DNA of 64,000 bases, from NCBI GenBank assembly GCA_030340625.1, contig JAOPHQ010001150.1, forward strand, positions 22,501 through 86,500, read 5' to 3'. The notes under the pieces were generated by a model, which was given only the letters and a program-made list of their open reading frames with translations, did not search any database and was not told the DNA's origin. A program made the translations under genes and the position numbers. Shown here one piece after another: positions 10,683 through 22,148 of this stretch. Each line of letters opens with the position of its first letter. Within the stretch, counting starts at the first letter, position 1. The stretch is from Merluccius polli. Lineage: Eukaryota > Chordata > Actinopteri > Gadiformes > Merlucciidae.

Positions 10683-13600
10683 GTGAGTGAATATAATATA
10701 ATATAATATTGTTTTTCCTGTTCCGGTATGGTAATATGTGATTTTCTATGAAGGTGGTGCATCCACATATTAAATACTAGTCTGCCTTAAAGCAATATTT
10801 TTTGTTTGTAGTATATTGTTTCTTAAATTTCTTTGGCAATTAATATTGAAAGTTGTACTTTGTAGAATTATACATAATGTATAATGTAGTGGACATTAGG
10901 CTAACACAAAAAGGTGTGTGCGTGATATTAGATGCTATTCAGTCTAGGGCTACACGATATGAGGAAAACATGCGATATGCGATAAGGTTGTTGAATATTG
11001 CGATGACAATATGACTTGTGATAAATACACAAATATTGAAGTGTGCACAGTTCTGATGTATTTAGCATTATTATATTATAATATTAACGTTATTAATAGG
11101 GATGTCCGATATTATCGGCCCACCGATATTATCGGCCGATATTGGCATAAAAAATCAATATCGGAAAATATCGGTATCGGTTTTTTAACCGATACCGAAA
11201 TCGATTTTGAAATAATTTCAGACATCTGTTATGTTTCAAGTGAGGACGTGGTTTGATGACATCATCAAACGCACCGCGCCGTCTCAATAACAAGCCTGGG
11301 CATGTGCGGCCGTGTAGTGGGACGCTAGTTGTAGCTGTAGTTATGTTGGTGGTTTGGAATTATTTCAAAGTTTCTACCTTGAATAGTAAAATAGGGGTTA
11401 TGCGCAACATACTAACGCATTCTGCGAAACAGGTCTCATCACAACCGGTTCAGGTCCACTGTACCGCGCTCACATTATTTTATTTATTAACCCGCACTTC
11501 CAGACTGTCACCGGGGCTTGAGAGTAATGTGTCCCAGGAGAGTAGCCCTCTCCTGGACACACACGCTAGCTTTTACCGCTGTTTTTTTTTTTTTTTTTTT
11601 TTTAAATCCGCACTTCCAGACCGTCACCGGGGCTTCAGAGTAATGTGTCCGAGGAGAGTAGCCCTCTCCCGGACACACACGCTAGCTTTTACCGCTGTTT
11701 TGTTTTTATTTATTAATCCACACTTCCACACTTCCGCTCAGCATAAAGCCTATTGCAATGAGTGTAAAGCGGAGGTTTCACGTGGCCGCATATATCAGTA
11801 TCGGTATCGGTTGATATCGGTATCGGAAATTAAGAGTTGAACAATATCGGTTATCGGTAAAAAAGCCAATATCGGACATCCCTAGTTATTAACATTCTCA
11901 ATCAATGTTAGAAATGAAAAAAACACCAATAGTGATGAATGAATAACTTACTTAAAAAAGTGTCAACATATGTTTCTAAAATAAACAGTTTAGAAAAAAA
12001 CATTGTAAATAATTAAATTGTTTAATGTAAGCATTAACAACTGAATGATATGTCATATGAAAAAAAGAGGTATCAAAAATAAGCAAAATCCAGCAATAAA
12101 TAAAAAAGTACTCAACATTTGCTGGTAGATTTAGCAAAAATAACATATACTGGCTGCCGTGCATCACCCAAGTGGGTGCTACACTCTGGTAGCGGATGAG
12201 GTGTCATATCTCCCCCCCACACACACACACACACTATGTTGTAAAGCGACCTTGGGTATCATGAAAGGCGCTATATAAATCCAAGTTATTATTATTATTA
12301 TTATTATTATTACAAAAAAACATTAAATGACTGAAGGACATTGTACTTAAAAGGTATGGAAATTATATTTCTATTTCTATATTTATATTTATATTTAATC
12401 TTTACCTTACAATGTGTTCTTATTATTATCTTATGATAATATAGTCATAGAAAAGTACAGATAGTCTTCTCCCGGCACTGTTTGTTGATGAGTAAAACAG
12501 CCACCTTAGTTGCTGGGGCCATGATGGTATACGTCGAGCAGATGGTATATGCTACCATGACACTCGCTCTCGTGCTCTCGTGTGTGTGTTGATAGCTGGT
12601 TTATCCTGGGTGCCATGATTGCACATGTACCACAGGTGTGCAGCCTCACCCAGCCCCAGAGTCTAAACAGTCCGACTCAGGCCAGGGGTCCGTTTCACAA
12701 AGCAGGTTTAGTGAAAACCCTGAGTTTATTAAACTCTGAGTTTTCCGTTTCACAAAGGGAGGTAACTCAAACCAGAGAAAGAGGGGTAACTCTAGCCTGT
12801 TTCACAGAGAGAGGTAACTTAAGTTCTCGGTCTGTTACCGTAGTAACAGACTCTATGACTCTTACCGTAGTAACAGACTCTATGAACCTAACCTGACCAG
12901 GTTTTTCTCAATGAACATCGAGTTTCAATCGGTCTCCGCCCTCTTTCAGCCACACACGCCATTTGATTTCCTCATTCATTCAGTCAGCAGGCGAGTTTTG
13001 GCATAGCCGTCTGTCAAAAATCATTTAAAAAATCAGAGTCAGTAGGCTATTTCAGAAGTCCATTAGGCACAGTAGGAGGCGACTTTTTTCACGAACATGG
13101 CATAAGTGCCGGTGTCATGCCAAAAAGTGATTGTCTGCCAGAAACTGATTTCTGGCCGCGGGAGCGCACACAGCAGCCCGTTGAGCGGTAGCGCAAAAAC
13201 GTCAGTTTTTTTCTCTTCTTTTAACGTTTGTTCTTCAATCAATTTTTGGCAGGTGAAAATGCCTATTTTGTGTTGTAATGGTCCTTTAAAAGAATTCCAA
13301 GGTGTCCTGTGAGCTCCAGTGTTTATATTATGAAGCTTATGATTGAGATCAAGTCATATTTAGGCAGAAATCACCTTTGAGTAACTGTATTTGGCCTTCA
13401 ATCAATTTCTGGCAGACAATCACTTTTTGGCACGACACCGGCAGCCTGTGACAAGTAGCCTCGCGAGACCAGCCTGATCTCGCGAGCTCCATGATATTCC
13501 ACTCACAGTTCAGACTGGCATTACACGACGGAGATAATTTGGAGCCGCTCGCCAAACGATCGGCCAATCGGCGTTGGTTTTGAGGTGTGACGCAATGAGG

Positions 13601-16600
13601 AGCGACTCTTCAGTCTAAACAACATGGCTTCCGCGGATGTGATCGAGATGCGCGCAGCTATCGAGCAAGTTTTAGCAGAATTAGAGAGTATTCCTTCTCT
13701 AAAGGATGAGCAAAAAGCGGCACTGGAGGCTTTTCTCTGAGGAAAAGATGCTTTTGCCCTTCTCCCGACTTGTTTACTTGATGAGCTTGCCTGGACGCTC
13801 TGTTATCACGTCATACGCTTCGTTGATCTGATTGGTTGATTTGGCCCGTCAATCATAGGCAACATAGGCAGATGGTTTATCCAATCAGCAACCAGTATTT
13901 TCGCCCCCTCCCAAAGGCTCTTCAACGGAACGATTCCAGATGGAAATGCTGAGCCAACGCGAATCATTCCATCTGGCGGAGTCAGGTTATGTGACAAGTG
14001 CCGGTACGCTAAAGGGTAAAATGTAGAAGTGCCGGTACTGCGTACCGGTGAGTACCGGCCCACTTCGAGCACTGCTTTTGACAACGATCCCGTGGATGAA
14101 GGTGCAGTATTACTGCGCAGAATTTAGGTGCCTAAATTAAATAAATGAATAGGCTACCATTCAAGCAGTTTTCCCCTGTAATATTATTGTGTTTGCAAAG
14201 GACTACATTTAAACTTACGCAGTAGTGTTGCACTTCTTTCTAAAAACGTGTTGAAACTCGCCATATGAGCGCATTAGGATTTTTAATTCGAGGTTGGTGA
14301 AAAACGTAGACCTCTGGTGTGTCTGAAATCGCGCACTTCTATACTTACACTTACTTTTTTGAGTGCACTTTGCGCAAAAGTGGAGAGTGTGCCAAAACGC
14401 AGTGCACTGGAAATACCTCGGTGGCGCACTCAAAACTATCTAAAATTTGAGTGTGGACCGATGGACACTTTCCACACTCAACAGCCGCCATTTTGTCTAC
14501 GTAGCGGAAGGGGCGGAATCAAAAATGGAGGACACAGGAGTAACAGTTGAGACCAACGCGCTCTACAAATGTAAAATAATATTGAATAATATATTTCATA
14601 GGTAAATAAACTTAGCGGTAGGCCGTTTTCCGCCAGGAGGAAAACGGCAACAAAAAAAAACCAGAAGAAAAACCGTCAAACTGCAAACTAATTTCCGGTA
14701 GGTGCGCGAAGGCTGTTTTGACAGTGCGCTGTAGAAATGAGAGCACTGCGCCTATAAGTAAGTGTACTGTAGGGATAATGAATTGCACGCTTTTTATAGT
14801 TGTGGTGCACGCACTTAACCCTAGGTGAAACTACTTGGAGTTGATTAAATTAACTAAAATCCGCTGTTCTGGAACCGAAAACTCTGAGTTTTCTATCTCA
14901 GTGTAGATCAACTCAGCGTTTAGGATTAGACTCAGAGGTTGTTGAACCTGCTTTGTGAAACGGACCCCAGGTGAGGATGTAAACTAGCTATCAACAACAC
15001 ATTATTATTATTCTCTTAATAATAAGAATAACTGTCCAGAAAACAGCCATATGAACATAGTCAATTGATGTGTGTTAGCGTTGTTGAACTTGACAGCGAC
15101 AACAGCACCACCATGGCATGTGTAAATACTAGAGATGGGCATAGATTAATTTCTTTAATCTAGATTAATCTAATTTTAATCTTGGAATGAATCTAGGTTA
15201 ATCTAGATTAAAGTGGCTCATTTGAATTCTGTCGAAGGCGTTCATAATTGTTGACGGGGGGTGCTGCGCGATTGTTGACCGGGGGGGGGGGGGGGGGGGG
15301 GGGCGACCGGGGGGGGAGAGGTGCGCGATTGTTTAAGGGGGGGGGGGGGGGGGGGGGGCAGTAATGACACCGCGAATACGGACGTTTATCATCGTTCTTT
15401 TACCGGTATAGACCCAGCTCCCAACCCAACTTTGACAATAGATTAACAGCGATAATTTTTTATCGCGCGATAAGAGTCTCGCGTTATCGCAGCGCGGTAA
15501 CGACGATAACGGCCCATCACTAGTAAATACAATTATTTTTCTTATTCATCGCATTCAGGTATTTTACGATGTGTTTGTTGCGCATGTTCATATCATGATG
15601 ACGATGAAAATACGATGTATCGGTCAGCAATAATACAGTCCACGCAACTTGTGTGAGGAAGTAAACAAACAAGCTTGAAGCTGGTAAAAGCGGCATTTAG
15701 CTTGATGCTTTTTTAAATTTTAAATGTTTTATTAGAATTATGAAGGAAGGAAGGGCCACAAAAGCCGTGTTTTCCATCAACTTATTTTTATGCACATTTT
15801 AAAGTATGCATTTGAAAAGGTACAAAACATTTGAAAAAAACAACAAAAAGTTTTTACGCTCGCTTGAGGTGGTTTTTGCCTTTTTCCAAAAAAAGTTAAT
15901 GCATTAAATGGGAGATGGAAACACCTTTGCTGAAATACAGACATAGCAAACATTAAATCACATCTCTGATCAGCTGTTACCAATGTCAGTGTCTTCCCGG
16001 ATATTCCCATAATTGTAAGGTCACACCAAAAGCTTAATGTGCAGCAAAAGCCGCTGGCAGCCATTTATTTTCAATGAGTGCTGACAACGAGGAGCGGTCG
16101 CGACCGTAGCAGCAGTGAGCGGTGTGATGTCTGTGTACAGAGCGACAAGGAGTGTTGAAATAATGTGTACTTTATGCAAATTAGCAGCGTCTGCGCTGAA
16201 GCAGCAACCAATAGCAGAACTGGATTTTCTCCAGTGCTAGTTTCTAGCGAACATGGAGGAGAAACTATTTGTTTATCTCCGGTTTCCCCACTGGTTTGTC
16301 TATCGGGACATACACATCGACGCAAACACAAACATGATCTTCATTTCAGTTTGTTGTATTATGTACTAAGAGCGAAGAACCAAGTCAAATTCCTTGTGTG
16401 TGGAAACATACTAGGCAATCGATGGGATTCTGATTAGATTCAACTTTGATTCCAATTATGTTTACTATTATATATTATATTTGCTTACTAAATAATAAAC
16501 ATATTCCTCGGCCTCAGCCATGAAAAAACATCACAGCCATTTTAGGTGGAAAACGGCAACGGAATGCCACATATCTACTTCTTCTACTGTTTATTACCAT

Positions 16601-18684
16601 AGACATTACAGCCATGCGCAACGTAGCCTATATCGCCAATTTGTAACAAAACTACGCTTTGTATAGCCTAGTTTCTGTCCTATTTTCTTTTTTGCAACAT
16701 TTCAAAAGTTTGTTTAAAATGTGCTTGACAATTAGATGGAAACACGGCTAATGTAACCTACCTGCATTTTCATTGGTTGCCAATACAAGAACCAGATTGC
16801 TTAGTCCGTAACAAAGAACAATGCTAATTAACAATGAAAATATGCCACACACTCAACCCAACCCGCTACAACTAGCCTCTCTCTCATACACAAGTTGCAT
16901 GTTGAAGTTGGCTCAGAGTTAAAATTTGTATTTCTAATAGTGGTGGGCCGTTATCGGCGTTAACGTGCTGCGATAACGCGAGACTCTTATCGCGCGATAA
17001 AAAAATTATCGCCGTTAATCTATTCTCAAAGTTGGGTTGGGAGCTGGGTCTATACCGGATTTCCACCAAGGAAGGTAAGCGCCGAGGAACGGCTGTGCTG
17101 CGGAACGGCTGCGTCCTCTGCCCGGCGACCCCCCCCCCCCCCCCCCCCAACACGTTCTCATCCCAACTCGTAATATACCGACGATTTGTCAGGCCCCAGA
17201 TGTCTGATACTGACGCAAAAGGTACCCTCCCGCGTCTGTGTGAAACGATCTGGGTTCTCATAAACCCGTTCGCGTTGGTAAGAGACGAGCAGAGTCTACA
17301 GCGTCCACTTGCAGAGCAGAGTCTACAGCGTCCGCAGTCTACTGTGAAACAATTCACTCCAAAAAGGGTTAGGGTTATGGTTAGGGTTAGGGTTAGCGTA
17401 ATCTATCACCGTGACCGGGTTATTATTGGAGTGAATGGACGCTGTAGACTCTGCTCGTCTCTTACCACCGCGAACGGGTTTATGAGAACCCAGATCGTTT
17501 CACAAAGACGCGGGAGGGTACCTTTTGCGTCAATGTCAGACGTCTAGGGGCGTGACAAATCGTCGGTATATTACAAGTTGGGATGAGAACGGTTGTAGGT
17601 CTGGGCAGTGGCGCCTTAATGCACGGGCTTACCTGGGCTTCAGCCCGGGGCCTCGGCCAATCAGGGGCCTCTTAAAAAATATATATTTAAAAAAAGATGA
17701 TAAACGTTCGTATTCGCGGTGTCATTACTGACCCCCCCCCCCCCCCCCCCCCCCCCCCCCGTCAACAATCGCGCACCTCTCCCCCTCCGGTCAACAATCG
17801 CGCCCCCCCCCCCCCCCCGTGTTAACAATCGCGCAGACTTATTTTTAGTCATTATTTAGGTAGCACACGCATATTATGAATGCCTTCGATAGAATTCAAA
17901 TGAGCCATTTTAATCTACATTAATCTAGATTAATTCCAAGATTACAGTTAGATTAATCTAGATTAAAGAAATTAATCTATGCCCAACACTAATTTCTAAT
18001 CTTGTGTTACTGGTGAGTGAAAGTGATGTATCCACATGTGTAACTTATCTAAGTCACTAGGGGGCATTGCTGTGTAACGTGATTAAAAGCTGTGGCGAAT
18101 ACAGCTTTTATCCCAACACACACGCTTTGAGCTCCCCCCCCCTCATGAAAGTGGGAGATTACATAGAGCAAATATATGAGATATGCTGAAACCTGGGCAG
18201 AATTTCCATGTTCCCAGCGTAGACTCACTGATAGAGGTAGCATTTGAAAACCCAGCGGCACAACTGACTGCAGTCATTGTCGTTTGAAAATGAAATAATT
18301 TTAGGAATATATTGGTGTGGCAGTTCACCCTACCATACGCCACCTAAGTGGCCTTTCTGGGGCCCTCCGACACAGGACACAGGTCGATGTTGGTTGAAGA
18401 ATGTGTTTATTGGAGATGGCAAGATGGTATTTGCCGAGCAGATGTAACGTGCTGCCATGACAGTGGCTCTCTCCCGAGTGTGTGTATTGATAGCTGGTTT
18501 ATCCTGGGTGCCATGATTGCACCACAGGTGTGCAGCCCCACCCAGCCTAGAGTCCCATAAGTCTGACTCAGGCCAGGTGAGGCTGTAAACCAGCTATCAA
18601 CAACACACACTCCACCCACACACACTCCACAATTGGAATGTTGAGAAGTTCATGTTAATAAAAAAATATATATTTTTAAAATAA

Positions 18685-18715
<31 letters not shown>

Positions 18716-19499
18716 TATAAGGCCATTATCTTCACCGCATTCCATTATATGGCCTGCTCGCCACTGTTCAGACTAGCTATGCAGTCTGAACAATGATCAC
18801 TTCCTTATCAATGATCACTATGCAGTGATCATTGATAAGGAAGTGACTATCGAAGCCAACAAATAGTGCCACACTCACAGAGAGAGTCTGCTCATATTCA
18901 AAATCACTTCTAGAGTCTGATACTGCTTTATTCTGGGGCAGCAAGGTTTTGTTGTGCTAACTAGCCAGCTAAACTCTACAGCTGTCAGACCAGGGGGCCA
19001 CTGGCCAGGCTTCTGATCGAAGCTTGGGGCCGCTCGTATTCTCTAACCTTAACATGCATGTTCTTTTTTCCATTAATTTTTTTCTATTTAGTAGAATTGT
19101 TAATTTTGGAATTTGGTATGATATTGTATCACATTGTTTCTTTTGGTTTTTTTTTCATTGCCAGTGAGACGGCCTGCGAGAGGCGTTCTCTCTCTCCAGA
19201 TGTGATTGTCTTGTCTGATAATGAAGCGACTAGTCCCAGGAATACCCCCCATCCTGAGGAGAGACTGCACCATGCGAACAGAGAGATATTCAGGGTAGCC
19301 CACCACCACAATGTTTCTTCATATGCATAAGAGCTTCTGAAATGTAACATAAGATCACTGAAAATAACTTGTATGTATCCAGATTAATTCATATTTTTTG
19401 GCCAGAAAAAGATATTTCTGAACGACTTGCAGAATCAGCCTTCTTGAGTTCTCAGGTCTTTTAGATGGGCATTTTGGAGTTGTGTAAAGTACTTATGTC

Positions 19500-19530
<31 letters not shown>

Positions 19531-22097
19531 ATATATATATGTATATATATATATATATATATTAGTGATGGGCCGTTATCGGCGTTACCGCGCTGCGATA
19601 ACGCGAAACTTTTATTGGCGATAATATTTTTATCGCCGATATTATCGCGAACCGAAATCCTCCGGTAGCACCCCCCCCCCCCCGCTCAACAATCGCGCAG
19701 ACCCACTTTTAGTCATTATTTAGGTAATATAAGTCATTATTTAGGTAGCAAATATTATACATATTATGGACACCTTCGACATCATTCAAAGGAGCCACCG
19801 TAATCTAGATTAACCTAGATTAATTTCAAGATTACCATTAGATTAATCTAGATTAAAGATTTTAATCTATGCCCATCTCTAATATATATATATATGTGTG
19901 TGTGTGTTGGCACCATTTAACAAACATTCTTTGGAATTGGGTGTTCATGGTGTTTGTACTTCCTCTAGGGGAAGACTGGTCTTGAGAGGCAGCAAATGAT
20001 AAAGTTGCTAAGGGAGGAGTTGCGTTTGGAGGAGGCCCGTCTAGTACTGCTGAAGAAGCTTCGTCAGAGCCAGATGCAGAAGGAAAACGTGGTTCAGAAG
20101 GTCAGTTGAATGTTGCTACAATTGTTCTTTCTTTTTTAGTCTTACAAGGAGCTCCACTGGCCATGCAGTTTTTTACCTGCTTTTTACAGTTGTAGAGCTA
20201 GCGGGATACACCTTTTAAAACAGCTATTTATTATAAATGATTTCCAGTTGGCGATTATCCAATATGTCACGGTATATCACAGTTGTATAAAACTAGGACA
20301 GTCCATAGCAATACCGTCTCAAAATATGCCTCCCCTTATAAGCACTTTTTTAAAATTTCTTTCACACTTTCAGAATTTCTTTCACAAATTTCTGAAACTG
20401 CCACTGATCTGGGGTAGTGCTTACTGTCCACTGCTGTCATTTGAGGCTAGAGAATTTCACGTCAGCTAATTGGTAGGATGTGCTTGAGCACAAGGCACCA
20501 TCCTATGAAAGTGAAGGTGCTAAAATGTCAGCTAGCGCTATCATTGCAAGTGAGCTAGTTTAAAAAGAAATTTGACGTCCCCTGTGAACGACTGAAATGT
20601 GATAGCAGACATTGAGAGTAGAATAAAAATGAACATGAAGAAGATGATGACGACAGCAGCAATGATGGGGGACAGCAAGCAGCAACAACAGTAACTGTAG
20701 CAATGATAATACTTAATAATAACTAATAATAATAGCTATACACCGCTAGACACACGGGACTCATACCGGTGATCAGGTCTTTAGTTTCGGAGCATGCATA
20801 TCTGTCGAATATCCAATACATATGCATATCTGTTGAATATCCAATACACTACATAAACTGCTGTTAAAACTGAGATTATTTTAATACACTACCACAGTAG
20901 CACTATGCTGCTATGAATGTCACTTTCAGTTTTGATGTCAGGAAGTTCCTGGGGGGGTTCGTTATTGTACTGAAAATGTAGTCTCAACAAAGATATGCAA
21001 TGGTGAAGGCTTTATTTTGGACTATTTAATCATACATCCTGTTTCAAAACTTGGGCAAAATACATAACATAATATTAAAACGATTTTTGATTACAATATT
21101 TTTCTATTGTTAGTTTGCTTGTCGATTACTTGTTTACTCCAGTACACGTTTGCACCCCTAGTACATGCTGTAGGGGTCAGGTTTTCAAATCCTTACATTT
21201 GTAATATTGCCATGGATGCAGAACTGAATATTGTGACCAAATGAAAATGTCAATCATTACTCAGAAATTACAAAAAGGAAAATGTACTTTCTATATTAAG
21301 TCTGTTTTAAGTGCAAGATATGTGTTCAGAAGTAAATGTTAGTGCTTTCAAGTTAAAGGTATCTATTGAATATTTACCTTCAGTATTTACCCACAGCTAT
21401 AGAAGATTTGAGATTTTGTTCCAATGTTTCAGGTCCCAGTGGTGCAGAATGCCACCTCTTTGCAGCCAACACCCATTCATAGTTCTCAGGGAATGGGAAA
21501 GCTGCCTATTCGACCTGGGCTCAACACCACTGAGCCCCAGAATCTACGCAATGTGCAGGTGTGTACGTGTTTGTGTTTTGATGCACCTTTGCCAGTCTGT
21601 GTGTGTACATGTTTATTTACATACCTGCTTGTCTGTATGCCTTTGCTTCCTGTTTAAGTGTTAAAAACTCAGGGTTCCCATGCGTCCTGGAAAACTGGAT
21701 TTTAAAAAGTTCAATTCGGACATTTTCCACATGTTTACCATGACTGGAAAACATGTGGAAAATGTCCGAACATGTCCGGACATTTTCCACATGTTTACCA
21801 TGACTGGAAAACATGTGGAAAATGTCCGAATTGATCAAATGTCCTGGAAAAAGCTGAACATGTCATGGAAAATGTACAAAAACATATTTCATGTTCGTGT
21901 GGATTATGTTCAGTCTAGGGCTGGGCGATTATGGAAAAAATAATAATCACGATTATTTTGATTGAAATTGAAATCACGATTAATAAACACGATTATTCAT
22001 TGATTTCAAAAAAAGTGTTTATTGCACCACCAAAACTCAACTTTAAATATAACTTTTAGAAAAACAACCAGTAATAAATGAGTAACAAGTAAAAAAG

Positions 22098-22148
<51 letters not shown>

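Larger units (their letters stand above)
12685..14968. mobile_element. Composite TIR transposon with nested elements
   Basis: Ends ggggtccgtttcacaaagca and the exact complement at 14968, inserted in the MITE that starts at 12587. Comparison with the empty site at about 18565 gives a target duplication of at most 5 bp (ccagg). Inside lie at least two more insertions (13107-13443 and 13457-13989). A segment at 14310-14820, rich in gtgcact-type inverted motifs, may be another. No transposase for the outer element is present; the superfamily is uncertain (Harbinger-like is possible). Confidence 0.8.
12587..15000. mobile_element. Small MITE split by a nested composite insertion
   Basis: The ends gttgatagctggttta (12588) and its complement near 14995 match those of an uninterrupted copy at 18486-18606. 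That copy serves as the empty site: ccaggtgagg there corresponds to ccagg[insert]ccaggtgagg here. Confidence 0.8.
16938..17991 (+). mobile_element. hAT MITE, family 'gatgggc', copy B, with nested insert
   Basis: Perfect 8-bp duplication atttctaa (16930-16937, 17992-17999); ends tagtggtgggcc / gcccaacacta. It is enlarged to 1054 bp by a foldback element at 17153-17591. Long poly-C runs lie at 17130-17148 and 17732-17760. Confidence 0.92.

Noticed and set aside
17365..17396. Chromosome-end telomere or fusion point
   Set aside because: Only about five units, in the loop of a foldback element inside a gene intron.
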